NCBI RefSeq assembly: GCF_000715495.1
Contig: NZ_JNLX01000067.1
Span: 42,801 to 106,800, forward strand
Reading direction: 5' to 3'
From: Hymenobacter sp. IS2118
GTDB lineage: Bacteria; Bacteroidota; Bacteroidia; Cytophagales; Hymenobacteraceae
Length of the DNA stretch: 64,000 nucleotides
The position numbers and the translations under genes are program-made. The notes under the pieces were generated by a model. The model was not told the DNA's origin, did no database searches, and saw only the letters and a program-made list of their open reading frames with translations. Shown piece after piece: positions 8,820-17,617 of this stretch; position 1 is the stretch's first letter; the number at the start of each line of letters is the position of its first letter.

Positions 8820-9338
8820 CTATCCGCCCCAGCTGAGCCAATACCTGCCCATTTGGCCTCGATTTGCCATATCAGACATGCGCAGAGATGAAAAAAGGCC
8901 GAAATCGCCATTCATCCATTGCGTTACAAAAGATTGTAATGCTAACAGGTGTTGAAAATCAGGACACTGAAAGCCATACTCCCAGGAAGCGTAGTATTGA
9001 AGCATCTCGGTTAGTTCCGCATCCATTTGGCCATCGCGGAGCAAACTATCCAGGTGAGTGCAGACGGCAAGCTCAGCCAAGGGGTCAATATCCCATATAC
9101 CACTCAGGAAAGATGGCTCAGCTAAACAATACCATTGAATAAACAGCGCCCTTTTTACGGCTTCCTGGCTGCTGTCGTCAATAAGTAGCCGGGAGTAAGC
9201 TTTGTGAATAGACAAATACTCGTCATATACTCCCAAAGTAGCGAGCTGAGTAGTCTGGTATTCAATAGGTCCGCTCACGCTCTCAACGACGCGCATGTTT
9301 TTTTCTTCCCGAGCAGTAAGTGTAATAAGCGAGTTCAT
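8820..9338 (-). CDS. Uncharacterised 172-aa protein at the end of the redox cluster
   Basis: A 172-aa, mostly helical and acidic protein without signal peptide or membrane segment. Recognisable stretches are KRALFIQWYCLAEPSFLSGI and MLQYYASWEYGFQ, rich in Trp and Tyr. It starts 5 bases after the stop of the 4Fe-4S gene, so it is likely co-transcribed; that context is the only clue. GC content is lower than in its neighbours. The ATG at 9338 is used; a second ATG at 9296 is possible. I do not recognise the family. Confidence 0.65.
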   Translation of the reverse strand: MNSLITLTAREEKNMRVVESVSGPIEYQTTQLATLGVYDEYLSIHKAYSRLLIDDSSQEAVKRALFIQWYCLAEPSFLSGIWDIDPLAELAVCTHLDSLLRDGQMDAELTEMLQYYASWEYGFQCPDFQHLLALQSFVTQWMNGDFGLFSSLRMSDMANRGQMGRYWLSWGG

Positions 9339-9343
9339 GCTTT

Positions 9344-10705
9344 TTAGCTCAAAATCCGCAGCGAATCCGCGTGGATGAGCTGCGAGGCTTGGTGCCGGCC
9401 TGCTGTGGGGCCGTTTTCCAGGTTGAGTACGCCGCGGGGGCAGGCGGTGCTGCACATGCCGCAGCCCACGCAGGAGGCGCGGACGATGGGCGCGCCGCGC
9501 TGGGCGTACTGCTGCACGTCGATGCCCATCTCGCACACGTTGGAGCAGTTGCCGCACGAGATGCACTGGGCGCCGTTGGTGCTGATGCGGAAGCGCGAAA
9601 AGTGCTTTTGCAGCAAGCCCAGGTACGCCGCCATGGGGCAGCCGAACCGGCACCACACCCGCGCGCCCATGATGGGGTAGAAACCCACCCCAATCACACC
9701 CGAAAATACGGCCCCGATGGCGAAGCCGTACCACTTAGCGCCCACGTTGCCCACTTCCCCGAGCAGCGTGCTGCCGAGGGCGAAATTGACCCACAGCAGC
9801 ACCGTTACGGCGATAATAATGCCCAGAATGGAATAGATGAGGCGGACTTCCCAGCGCCAGGCGGCCCGGCTTTTGTCGGCGAGATGGCGGTAGGGGTCGC
9901 CGGCGGTTTCGGCCAGCCCGCCGCAGCCGCACACCCACGAGCAGTACCAGCGCTTGCCGAAGAAATAGGTGAGCACCGGCGTGGCCAAAAAGGTCATCAC
10001 CGCCCCCCAAAACACCATAAATACGCCCAGACCGCCGTTTTGCGTCAGCGAGGTCACGGTGCCGGGAAACAGGTACTCGTACTTCAGCGGCCAGAAGTAG
10101 GTGAAGTAGAATTCGGGCTGCTGGAAGAACTGCAGCAGGCCCGGAATCAGAAAGGCAAAGGCAAGCTGGAAGAACATCACCGACGCGGTGCGAATGAGTT
10201 GGTAGCGCGAGTGCCGGTATTTCCACAGCGCGCGGGCGCCCATCAGCAGAATGGCCAGCGTGTAGAACGTGCCGTAGAGAAACCATTGGTCGGCGGGCCG
10301 GGCGCGCAGCCACTGGCTGAAACCGTCGAGCGCATGCACTAAGTTGTTGAGGGGGCCAAAGTTGCCCTGGCCATCATCGCCGCTATACCAATACAGCACC
10401 ACGTAGAAACCCGTGAGCACCAAGCCCGTAACCCAGGCCACCGCGCCGCGGCTAGAGCTGGCGCGTAGCCACAAGTTATGCTGCTGCACGCCGGCGGGTT
10501 GTTGGCCAAATTTCACCCAGCTCCAGGCCAAAGTGCCGGCGCTCACCAGGCCCAGGGCCAGGTAGAACCAGGTTTGCCGGCGGGCGGGGTCGGCATCGGT
10601 CAGGGCCAGCATCAGGGCCAGCAGGCCCCCGGCCACCACCGTCAGGGTTAGCTTTTCGACCGGCGAGGCGGTAGGCAGGGGCGGCGTGGCAAGCGTTGGA
10701 GTCAT
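9344..10705 (-). CDS. Polytopic membrane 4Fe-4S ferredoxin-type protein (NapH/CcoG-like)
   Basis: A membrane iron-sulfur protein of 453 aa. Several hydrophobic helices are followed by Cys motifs CSWVCGCGG and CRFGCP, then two classic ferredoxin clusters, CISCGNCSNVC and CVGCGMCSTACP, near the C-terminus. The layout resembles NapH/CcoG/RdxA quinol-linked electron carriers. It follows the FAD oxidoreductase and a small membrane protein on the same strand, suggesting electrons pass between NAD(P)H/FAD and a membrane cluster. Start: ATG 10705; ATG 10729 would add 8 residues. Physiological partner unknown. Confidence 0.85.
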   Translation of the reverse strand: MTPTLATPPLPTASPVEKLTLTVVAGGLLALMLALTDADPARRQTWFYLALGLVSAGTLAWSWVKFGQQPAGVQQHNLWLRASSSRGAVAWVTGLVLTGFYVVLYWYSGDDGQGNFGPLNNLVHALDGFSQWLRARPADQWFLYGTFYTLAILLMGARALWKYRHSRYQLIRTASVMFFQLAFAFLIPGLLQFFQQPEFYFTYFWPLKYEYLFPGTVTSLTQNGGLGVFMVFWGAVMTFLATPVLTYFFGKRWYCSWVCGCGGLAETAGDPYRHLADKSRAAWRWEVRLIYSILGIIIAVTVLLWVNFALGSTLLGEVGNVGAKWYGFAIGAVFSGVIGVGFYPIMGARVWCRFGCPMAAYLGLLQKHFSRFRISTNGAQCISCGNCSNVCEMGIDVQQYAQRGAPIVRASCVGCGMCSTACPRGVLNLENGPTAGRHQASQLIHADSLRILS

Positions 10706-10863
10706 TGGGTGAGTTGAGTAGTAGGCCAATAGCTATTTTGAAGAATCAGAGTGTTGAGTCTGAGCTATGATGCAATCAATTAAGGCCCGCTACTAAAGCA
10801 GGGCGGCTTTTGTAAGCGGGAGCTTGCCTTGTCGGGCAACTCGCTGGAAAACCAAAGCGCAAA

Positions 10864-11094
10864 TCAATGGTGGTGATGGTCGTGCGGCTCATCGGGCTTG
10901 CCGAATAGATTGATGAGCGTGCCAATGACGTAAAATGCCGTCCAGCACACATACAGCCAGTTGAACCCGGCGGGTGTGTGGCCCACAAAAAAGTATAGAA
11001 TCAGATGGGCGCCAGCACTCATCAGCAGGCCGGTGAGGGCGATGAACTGAAAGCTGTTGAGCGCCGAAGGCCGGTATAGTTTGGAGTAGTCCAC
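10864..11094 (-). CDS. Small two-helix membrane protein with a His-rich tail
   Basis: A 76-aa protein with two predicted membrane helices (FIALTGLLMSAGAHLILYFFV and WLYVCWTAFYVIGTLINLF) and a tail ending PDEPHDHHHH that could bind metal. It lies between the FAD oxidoreductase and the membrane 4Fe-4S gene on the same strand, so I infer a role as a small subunit or assembly factor of that redox set. I do not know a named family. Confidence 0.75.
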   Translation of the reverse strand: MDYSKLYRPSALNSFQFIALTGLLMSAGAHLILYFFVGHTPAGFNWLYVCWTAFYVIGTLINLFGKPDEPHDHHHH

Positions 11095-11108
11095 GGGAGG
11101 AGGATGGA

Positions 11109-11302
11109 ATTAAAAATGAAGAATTAAAAATTAAAAATGGGGAAGAAAGCAGCATGAATTGAGGTTCAAAAAGCTGCTGAATAAAGTCCGAGGGCTTTCC
11201 AAAGGAGGCTATTAAGGAAATCAGTCGAAGTACGAGTAGATAGACTTCCTGTGCAGGTCCAGAGTCAGTTAGCTCAACTTTTAATTCTTCATTTTTAATT
11301 TT
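11109..11302. repeat. AT-rich inverted repeat flanking a 150-base spacer
   Basis: ATTAAAAATGAAGAATTAAAA at 11109-11129 recurs in inverse orientation near 11281-11302. The same sequence type forms the compact hairpin at 16771-16845. The right arm lies at the 3' end of the FAD oxidoreductase gene and overlaps its last few codons. Its AT content stands out from the GC-rich surroundings. Confidence 0.6.
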
Positions 11303-12629
11303 TAAATGAAAAAAGGCCTTTTTTACGCTTCAGCACCACGGCCTGCTGCGGAAACGCCTGGTTGAAGGCCTGCACAATGGCCGGCTCGTGCTGCGGAAAA
11401 AACTCGGGGTCGAAATTAGCCTTACCCAGCTCGGCCACCACGGTTGCCATGGTTGCGGCTTCTAATATCCAGTGCTCGCACACGGCCTGCCGCAGGCGCA
11501 AGCCCAGGGCGTTGAACCCTACCACGGCGTGCGGCGCCGCGCTACGGAAGTACACGCGCAACGCCACCCGCGCCGATGGATGTTCCCAATAAAAGCTTTC
11601 CAAACCGGGTGCCGGGCCGGCCGGCGCCTGGCCATAAGTCTGGTATTCAAGGTTGAAGAACTTGGCCGAGTTGAACCACACGCCGCGCCGGTAGGCCGTG
11701 GGCTGTCCGCAAATGGTGTGGGCCACGGTTTCGCCCTGCATGCGGCCGGTGTACCAGAGCTGCTCGATGGGCACTTCGCCCGCGCCCGGCCGGCGGTGCT
11801 GGGCGCAGTCGCCGGCGGCAAACACGTTGGGCACGCTGGTACGCAGGTATTCGTCAACCAAAATGCCCCGGTCGGTTTCCACGCCGCAGGTTTGGGCCAG
11901 GGCCAGATTGGGCGCCACGCCGGTGGCCAGGCCCACCCATTGGCAGGCAATTTCCTCGCCGGCGGTGGTCACCACGGCCCGCACGCGGCCCTGGGCATCG
12001 CCCAGAATCTCGCGCAATTCGGTGCCGTAGCGCACGGCCACGTGGTTTTCTTTGAATTGCCGGTCCACCAGGTTGGCTTCTTCGGGCGGGAGCACGCCGC
12101 CCCAGTAGCGGGCATCGCGCACCAGCACCAGGGGCTCGATGCCCCGGCTGTGCAGCATTTCGGCCAGCTCCACGCCAATGAGGCCGCCGCCCACCACCAC
12201 GCCCCGGCTGATGCCGTGGGTGTCGCGGGTCATGGCCGCCAGGTCGGGCAGGTTGTAGAGGCCCTGCACGCCCGCCAGGTGCTGGCCGGGCCAGTCGAAG
12301 AGCTTGCTCACCGAGCCGGTGGCCAGCAGCAGCTGGTCGTAGGTGAGGGTGGTGCCGTTGGCCAGTACTACTAGTTTCTCCTCCGTATTTAGGGCGGTGG
12401 CATCGGCGTGCACCAGCGCCAGGCGGTTTTCGGTCCAGAACCAGTCTTCGTAGGGCTTGATGTCCTGCGGGCGCAGGTGGCCCATGTACACGTACATCAG
12501 CGCCGTGCGGGAGTAGTGGTGCGCGCTTTCCGACGAAACCAGGGTGATTTGGGCGGTGGGGCTCAGGCGCCGAACGGCCAGGGCACACGTAACGCCGGTA
12601 ATGCCGTTGCCGATGATAACCAAGTGCAT
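11295..12629 (-). CDS. FAD-dependent pyridine nucleotide-disulfide-type oxidoreductase
   Basis: A 444-aa flavoprotein with two dinucleotide-binding folds: VIIGNGITGVTCALAVRRL at the N-terminus for FAD and GVVVGGGLIGVELAEML near residue 145 for NAD(P)H. VFAAGDCAQ at about residue 275 completes the FAD site. It belongs to the group of NirB N-terminal domain, rubredoxin reductase and ferredoxin reductase-like proteins; the redox-active CxxC of disulfide reductases is absent. As the first gene of the minus-strand redox set it probably feeds the downstream 4Fe-4S protein, which is inference from position. Confidence 0.85.
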   Translation of the reverse strand: MHLVIIGNGITGVTCALAVRRLSPTAQITLVSSESAHHYSRTALMYVYMGHLRPQDIKPYEDWFWTENRLALVHADATALNTEEKLVVLANGTTLTYDQLLLATGSVSKLFDWPGQHLAGVQGLYNLPDLAAMTRDTHGISRGVVVGGGLIGVELAEMLHSRGIEPLVLVRDARYWGGVLPPEEANLVDRQFKENHVAVRYGTELREILGDAQGRVRAVVTTAGEEIACQWVGLATGVAPNLALAQTCGVETDRGILVDEYLRTSVPNVFAAGDCAQHRRPGAGEVPIEQLWYTGRMQGETVAHTICGQPTAYRRGVWFNSAKFFNLEYQTYGQAPAGPAPGLESFYWEHPSARVALRVYFRSAAPHAVVGFNALGLRLRQAVCEHWILEAATMATVVAELGKANFDPEFFPQHEPAIVQAFNQAFPQQAVVLKRKKGLFSFKN

Positions 12630-12801
12630 TGCGAAGGGGTTGAGGTAAGAAGCCGGACCGGTGGTAAAAGTAACCGGACCCGTACCACAATCCTACGCCC
12701 GGTAATTGCCCAAGGTCCGCCCGCCGGGCTTCCAGCAACGTAAGCCGGGGCGTTGCGTACGCCTAATACGGTAATTTCCCACTCACTTCAGCGCCCCTTT
12801 C

Positions 12802-13233
12802 ATGCTTCCTGACAACATCTCCGGCAACGGCACCGACCCCAACGAAGGCGAACACGCCGACATCACCGAAAACAAGAATTTCCCCAAAAACGAAGAGCTC
12901 GAAAAGCAGAAAGAGTACAAGCAGGACCAGAGCAACGACAAATCCAGCAACGACCCGTCGGCCGCCCGCAACACCGGCGCCAATGGTTACACCCAACGCA
13001 GCAACCAGAAAGACCAGCTCGAAAACCTGCACATCGGTGGCTCCGAAACCGAGCCCCAGGGGGGCAACGACCACCATGGGGCCGGCGAGTTGGCCCAGGG
13101 CCCCGGCTTCGAAGCCGAAGGCAGCATCGAGCTCGACCACAACCTGCGCACCCGCGAGCAGCCGTTCGGGGCCAAAGCGCCCACCGGCCCGGCCAAGCCC
13201 CCCGTGGGCGACGGAAGCATCAGCGACAACTAA
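12802..13233 (+). CDS. Acidic, disordered hydrophilic protein of unknown function
   Basis: A 143-aa protein without Cys, signal peptide or hydrophobic segments, dominated by Asn, Asp, Glu, Gly and Lys (for example ITENKNFPKNEELEKQKEYK). It looks intrinsically disordered, like hydrophilin or stress-type proteins, but no named motif is present. It is a monocistronic gene between the redox cluster and a repeat-containing gap. Coding is supported by the start position, the low-complexity hydrophilic composition and frame-specific GC use; function cannot be given. Confidence 0.65.
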   Translation: MLPDNISGNGTDPNEGEHADITENKNFPKNEELEKQKEYKQDQSNDKSSNDPSAARNTGANGYTQRSNQKDQLENLHIGGSETEPQGGNDHHGAGELAQGPGFEAEGSIELDHNLRTREQPFGAKAPTGPAKPPVGDGSISDN

Positions 13234-13691
13234 AGGCTACCCAATGAATTTCTAGGTTCCATGCCACAGCGGGACCGGGCGCTAGCGGTACATAGTAGCC
13301 GCTAGCGCCTGGTCCCGCTGTGGCGTATTGTCCTTCCATTTGGCACAGCGAATTAGGTGTGAAATTAATGGAGACATACCACCGGTTTTGCCCTCGCACA
13401 CTAACCCTTGATACTGGGGGTGAGGGGCTAAGCAGCGGAAAACGAGCTTTCTGCCGGCTAGCTTCCAAGGTGTAGCAGCAAGCTGGGCGCAGGTACCGGA
13501 AAGACGAATATTTGGCGGCTTCCCGTTCCGGAACCCTGTTTGCCTCGGCGGCCAAACAAAAAAAACAAGCAGGGTACGGATAACGCGGCAAAGGCTTAAC
13601 TTGCGGGCCTTGTTGGAATAGCAGGCTAATGCGTAGCCTATTTCGATTGCCTTTAAACTCTTCATTAAATCCCCTTCAATAAAGTCAAATT
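13234..13691. other. 458-base intergenic gap
   Basis: This gap holds one strong inverted repeat near its left end (13263-13324). The rest shows no convincing gene on either strand: the open frames of about 125 codons have no family similarity that I can see and lack a plausible start context. It also contains the promoter region of the next gene. Confidence 0.6.
13263..13324. repeat. 26-base inverted repeat with a 10-base loop
   Basis: Arms 13263-13288 and 13299-13324 pair over 26 bases with one mismatch; they include CAGCGGGACC and GCGCTAGCGG. There is no T-run, so it is not a typical intrinsic terminator, although it lies 30 bases after a stop codon. It probably belongs to the set of palindromic repeats scattered in this genome. 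Confidence 0.75.
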
Positions 13692-14423
13692 ATGAATCCT
13701 GAAAATCTACAAAAAAACGAAGAACAACCCTACGACCCCAACTTTGAGGCCCAGGATGAAGAGGTAATGTCGGGTGGCAACAATCGTTTGCTGTACATAC
13801 TGGTTGGGTTGGTAGTGGCCCTGGTGATTGGCTACGTGGCCCTGCCCAAAGGCGAGGGCGACGGAATGGCTTCGGTAACCCCCACCTTTATGCTGGACGA
13901 TGCCGCCGTAACGGGCGTAACCCCAACTTCGGCCGACAGCATCGCGGCGGGTCTGAAAGCTGCCCCCGTGGCCAAAGTAGACGAAGAGGAGGAAAAAACG
14001 ACCGCCAAGCCCGGCGACAAAGCGGCTGCTGCTGCCAAAACCACCGCTGCCGCGCCTGGTACGGTGGCCGCGTCGGCCCCGGTTGTGGCCGCGGCCGAAC
14101 CTGCTCCCGAACCAGAGCCTGAAGTAGCCGCCCCCGCGCCCGCTCCGGAACCCGCCGCGCCCGCCTTCGTCACGATGTCGGGTAAGATTGCCGATGAAAA
14201 CGGCCGTCCCATGGTAGGTGCCACCGTGTTGCTGAAAGGCAGCAGCAAAGGCACCAGCACCGACGCCAACGGTAACTACTCTTTCGAAGTCCCCAATAAC
14301 AAGGACCATACCCTCGTTTTTGGCTACGGCGGCTACGAAGACGAAATCGTGCGCAGCGCCGGCAGCCGGCCCGTGAACGTAACCCTAACGCCGCGGGCCA
14401 AAACCAAACGGGGCCGGCGCTAG
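13692..14423 (+). CDS. Membrane-anchored protein with a carboxypeptidase-regulatory-like (CNA-B-type) domain
   Basis: A 243-aa protein with a short cytoplasmic N-terminus, one membrane helix (about residues 34-50, RLLYILVGLVVALVIGYVAL), a long Ala/Pro/Glu linker, and a C-terminal beta-sandwich (MSGKIADENGRPMVGATVLLKG, then STDANGNYSFEV). This resembles the CarboxypepD_reg-like domain found at the N-terminus of TonB-linked receptors, here placed on a membrane anchor instead. Function unknown; a periplasmic scaffold or TonB/SusC-related role is possible. The gene stands alone and ends at a strong bidirectional terminator. Confidence 0.78.
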   Translation: MNPENLQKNEEQPYDPNFEAQDEEVMSGGNNRLLYILVGLVVALVIGYVALPKGEGDGMASVTPTFMLDDAAVTGVTPTSADSIAAGLKAAPVAKVDEEEEKTTAKPGDKAAAAAKTTAAAPGTVAASAPVVAAAEPAPEPEPEVAAPAPAPEPAAPAFVTMSGKIADENGRPMVGATVLLKGSSKGTSTDANGNYSFEVPNNKDHTLVFGYGGYEDEIVRSAGSRPVNVTLTPRAKTKRGRR

Positions 14424-14455
14424 CCACTACCGTTTCCGTTAGAGCACGCGTAAAT

Positions 14456-14494
14456 CCACAAAAAAGGCCTCCCATCGGGAGGCCTTTTTTGTGG
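14456..14494. terminator. Bidirectional intrinsic terminator
   Basis: A perfect 18-base stem (14456-14473 and 14477-14494) with the loop ATC, GC-rich in the middle (GGCCTCCC) and with A/T runs on both sides, between the convergent CarboxypepD_reg gene and the amino acid permease gene. Confidence 0.92.
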
Positions 14495-14531
14495 GCAACT
14501 ATGATAGTTATCAGACAAGTATTCTAACAAC

Positions 14532-16007
14532 CTAAGCGGTACGGTTACCGAAGCGGCGGCCAAAAATAAAGTAGACGGGTATTCCCACTGCCATCAGGGC
14601 CAGGCCGCGGCGCGAAAACTCGGCCGTGTCGGGCGCGAAAAGCAGGATGATGCAGAAGGCGGAGGCCAGCAGCACGTACAGGCCCGGCACCAGCGGATAG
14701 CCCCAGGCCCGGTAGGGGCGGGGCGCGTCGGGCCGGGTGCGGCGCAGCACAAAAATGCCGATGATGGTGACAACGTAAAACAGAATAACCGAGAACATCA
14801 CGTAGTCCAGGAGCTGTCCGTACTTGCCGCTCAGGCAGAGCAGGCAGGCCCACAGGCATTGGGCCCACAGCGCCCGGCTGGGCACGCCCGCCCCGTTGAG
14901 GCGCGCCAGGCTGGGGAAAAACAGCCCGTCCTTGGCCATCGCAAAATAAGCGCGCGCTCCGCTGAGAATAATGCCGTTGTTGGCGCCAAAGGTGCTCAGC
15001 ATAATGAGCACGGCCATAACGTAGGCGCCCGTGCGGCCCAGCACCGATTCGGCCACGGCCGTGGCCACCCGGTCGTCGGTGGCGTACATGATGCCGCGGC
15101 CGGCGATGGTAGTTGCTTCCGGTAAGCCGTTGATGGGCAGCACCAGCAGGTACACCACGTTGATGAGAATGTAGAGGGCCGTGACAATGGCCGTGCCGAT
15201 GGCCATGCTGCGAACCAGCGTGCGTTCGGGATTCTGGATTTCCTCACCGGCAAACCCGATGTTGTTCCACGAATCCGACGAAAACAGCGAGCCCGTCATG
15301 GCCATGCCGATGGCCACTACCAGCGTGGTGCCGCTGATGGGCACGGTGGGGGCCGAAACGCCCGGTGCCGCGTGCCGGCTGGCCGACCATAAATCCGCGA
15401 AATTGGCCGCTATGGCTTCGGAGTTCAAGCCCAGGGCCACGCCCAGCACGATGAGCAGACCCAGCGCCACCAGCTTGGTGCTGCCCAGCACGTTTTGGAT
15501 GAGCTTGCCGGTGCGCACGCCCTGCGCATTGAGCGCGGTGATGCCCACGATGAGAATAATGGCCAGCAGCTGCACCGAGCTGAACCCAAACGAGCCCACC
15601 GAAAACAGGATATTCTGCACGCTGAAATAAGGCACCAGCACGCCCGTGAATTTGGCGAAGGCCACGGCCACGGCCGCAATTACCCCGGTCTGGATGACGA
15701 GGAACAGCGTCCAGCCGTACAAAAAGGCGGTGAGGCGCCCGAAGGCTTCGCGCAGGTACACGTACTGCCCGCCTACTTTGGGAAACATGCTGGCCAGCTC
15801 GCCATAGCTAATGGCACCGGCCATGGTGATGACGCCCGTGAGCAGCCACACCACCAGCAGCCAGCCAGAGGAGCCCACCTTACGGGCAATATCGGCCGAA
15901 ACGATGAAGATGCCCGAGCCTATCATGCTGCCCGTGACCAGCATAATGGCATCGAAGAGGGTGATGGCCCGTTGAAAATGGGGTTGTGAGGGTTGAGGTT
16001 CGTTCAT
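14532..16007 (-). CDS. APC-family amino acid permease
   Basis: A 491-aa integral membrane transporter with about 12 helices. The first helix has the APC signature MLVTGSMIGSGIFIVSADIA (substrate-binding GSGIF), and ISYGELASMFPKVGGQYVYL follows in helix 2-3. Length and layout match LAT/SteT-like amino acid exchangers or uniporters. The substrate cannot be read from the sequence. It is the last gene of a minus-strand group after two related lipoproteins, but the 81-base gap makes co-transcription uncertain. Confidence 0.9.
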   Translation of the reverse strand: MNEPQPSQPHFQRAITLFDAIMLVTGSMIGSGIFIVSADIARKVGSSGWLLVVWLLTGVITMAGAISYGELASMFPKVGGQYVYLREAFGRLTAFLYGWTLFLVIQTGVIAAVAVAFAKFTGVLVPYFSVQNILFSVGSFGFSSVQLLAIILIVGITALNAQGVRTGKLIQNVLGSTKLVALGLLIVLGVALGLNSEAIAANFADLWSASRHAAPGVSAPTVPISGTTLVVAIGMAMTGSLFSSDSWNNIGFAGEEIQNPERTLVRSMAIGTAIVTALYILINVVYLLVLPINGLPEATTIAGRGIMYATDDRVATAVAESVLGRTGAYVMAVLIMLSTFGANNGIILSGARAYFAMAKDGLFFPSLARLNGAGVPSRALWAQCLWACLLCLSGKYGQLLDYVMFSVILFYVVTIIGIFVLRRTRPDAPRPYRAWGYPLVPGLYVLLASAFCIILLFAPDTAEFSRRGLALMAVGIPVYFIFGRRFGNRTA

Positions 16008-16088
16008 ATAAAAGCGGAGATTTTTGCCAAAGAAAACGAAAAGGCCCGCCGTGAACGGCGAGCCTGGGTAAATGAACCCGGAAATACC

Positions 16089-16628
16089 TTAAAATTCGCT
16101 GCGGTCGTACCAGCTGCGCATGCGCCACGGGTCGGTGCGGTTCTTGCGCACGAGCACCAGCCGGGCCGTACCCGAACCCGAAAACCGCTCGTTGTCGCGC
16201 TGCTCGATGGTGAGCAGAAAGGAGCGTTCCACATACGCCAGCGTGTCGGTGGCCAGCGTGTCGGAGCTGGGCAGGTACTGCGTCCACTGCAGGTTGGTGG
16301 AGCGGGCGGCCCGGAACAGGCGGTAGGTGGTATTCGCGTCCACGTCGCGCGTCCAGGAGCGGTCGAGGTTGGCGGCGAAGTCGCGGTAGGTGAAGCGGAA
16401 GTCCGGGGCCAGCAGCTGCCCGTAGAGCGTGGAGTCGCGCAGCTGGTAGGCGGCCCGAAACCGGTCGAAGAAGCCGCGCACCGTAACGGGGTTGCCCAGC
16501 AGGTCGTTTTCGTTGGCGGGCACCTCGTCCAGGGCCGGTGCAAAGGGATTGCAGCCAGGAACCGTCAGCATCAGCAGGATGCCAGTCAGCCACCCAACCG
16601 GAAAAAACGGACGCGACAACACCTTCAT
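16089..16628 (-). CDS. Lipoprotein of unknown function, NTF2-like in outline (copy 1)
   Basis: A 179-aa predicted lipoprotein: signal peptide and lipobox LTVPGC followed by a body with LLAPDFRFTYRDFA and a C-terminal RTDPWRMRSWYDRSEF. The DFRF box, the middle tract and the Trp-rich ending are shared with the protein encoded just upstream on the same strand, so they look like tandem paralogues. The pattern of a helical start and a curved sheet ending in WRhhxW suggests an NTF2/SnoaL-like fold, which is inference. ATG 16628 gives the signal peptide. Confidence 0.72.
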   Translation of the reverse strand: MKVLSRPFFPVGWLTGILLMLTVPGCNPFAPALDEVPANENDLLGNPVTVRGFFDRFRAAYQLRDSTLYGQLLAPDFRFTYRDFAANLDRSWTRDVDANTTYRLFRAARSTNLQWTQYLPSSDTLATDTLAYVERSFLLTIEQRDNERFSGSGTARLVLVRKNRTDPWRMRSWYDRSEF

Positions 16629-16770
16629 AAGTCGAAATATAGGCATAGCGGCGCCAAAAATGCAGCGCGGCCGGATTCGTCGATTGGCAACCGGCGCGGC
16701 GGCAGTTCTGCGGGCCAAATAAACGGATTGGGCAGCTTCGTACTAATACTGCTCAGCGCAACTGCGTCAG

Positions 16771-16845
16771 GAATTAAGAATTAAAAATGAAGGATTAAAA
16801 ATTTGATAACTGGATTTTTAATCCTTCATTTTTAATTCCCAATTC
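16771..16845. repeat. AT-rich hairpin repeat
   Basis: Arms 16771-16802 and 16814-16845 pair over 32 bases with two mismatches around an 11-base loop; each includes AAAATGAAGGATTAAAAAT or its complement. It lies between two minus-strand lipoprotein genes, just after the stop of copy 2. The same motif occurs as separated arms at 11109-11302. Confidence 0.8.
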
Positions 16846-16857
16846 AATCTGCTGTCG

Positions 16858-17490
16858 TTAGCGCGTGCTGAAATACTTTTTCAAATCCGTCCAGCACAGG
16901 CCCGGCCCGGTGCGTTGGTCGCGCCAGGCCACGATGCGCCACTCGTTGTTGCGGCGGCGCAGGATGAGGCGGATGTTGCCTTGCAGCAGCCCGGCGCGAA
17001 AGGCGGTGTCCTGCTGGCTGATGCGCAGCTCGTACAAGGCCGAAACCTCGACCGAATCCGTGGTGTAAAGCTGGTCGCGCCGGTCGCTCAGCACTAGGGA
17101 GTTGATGGTGCCCGTGGGCGTGCGGCGGCGCAGGCTGGTGAAGTACGTGACTTCTTCGGGCACGCTCCAGTTGGCGAAGAGGGCCGGCGTGGAGCCGGCG
17201 CTGGTGGGGTCGGGCACGAAGCGAAAATCGGGCCCGCTGAAGCTGCGCTCGTAGTTGGCCGCGTTCACGCGCTGCACGGCGGTGGCAAAGTTGGCCAGCA
17301 GCAGGTCCACCTGCGTGGGCTGAATCCATTCGCTGGAAGCCGCCGCCGGCTCGGGCTCCCGCAACTGAAAGCAGCCTGGCAGCAGTAGTCCGCCCACCAC
17401 CACAGCCAGACCCGTAAATACCTGCCGCGGCCAGCGGTACAAGGCGGGCAGCCAGCGGGAGCGCAGCATACGGGGCGGGGGCAGCAACAT
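16858..17490 (-). CDS. Lipoprotein of unknown function, NTF2-like in outline (copy 2)
   Basis: A 210-aa predicted lipoprotein with a hydrophobic leader and lipobox LLLPGC at about residue 40. The body contains RSFSGPDFRFVPDP, a beta-rich middle and the ending NNEWRIVAWRDQRTGPGLCW. It is related to the next gene downstream (copy 1) by the DFRF box and the Trp-rich C-terminus. Function unknown. ATG 17490 or ATG 17469 could be the start; both keep the leader. Confidence 0.7.
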   Translation of the reverse strand: MLLPPPRMLRSRWLPALYRWPRQVFTGLAVVVGGLLLPGCFQLREPEPAAASSEWIQPTQVDLLLANFATAVQRVNAANYERSFSGPDFRFVPDPTSAGSTPALFANWSVPEEVTYFTSLRRRTPTGTINSLVLSDRRDQLYTTDSVEVSALYELRISQQDTAFRAGLLQGNIRLILRRRNNEWRIVAWRDQRTGPGLCWTDLKKYFSTR

Positions 17491-17617
17491 GCTGAAAGGT
17501 ACGGCTGCATTTGGGTGCCGCGCCAAAAGTGATATTCAGCAGCGCGGCCATTCAGCCAGCGAAGCGGATGCTGGTGCTGATTTAACCCGTGGCCGCCCCA
17601 ATCCGCCGGCCGGCCGT

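Noticed and set aside
13282..13665. Possible minus-strand gene of 127 codons
   Set aside because: No family similarity and it covers the palindrome; two alternative frames of equal length exist in the same gap.
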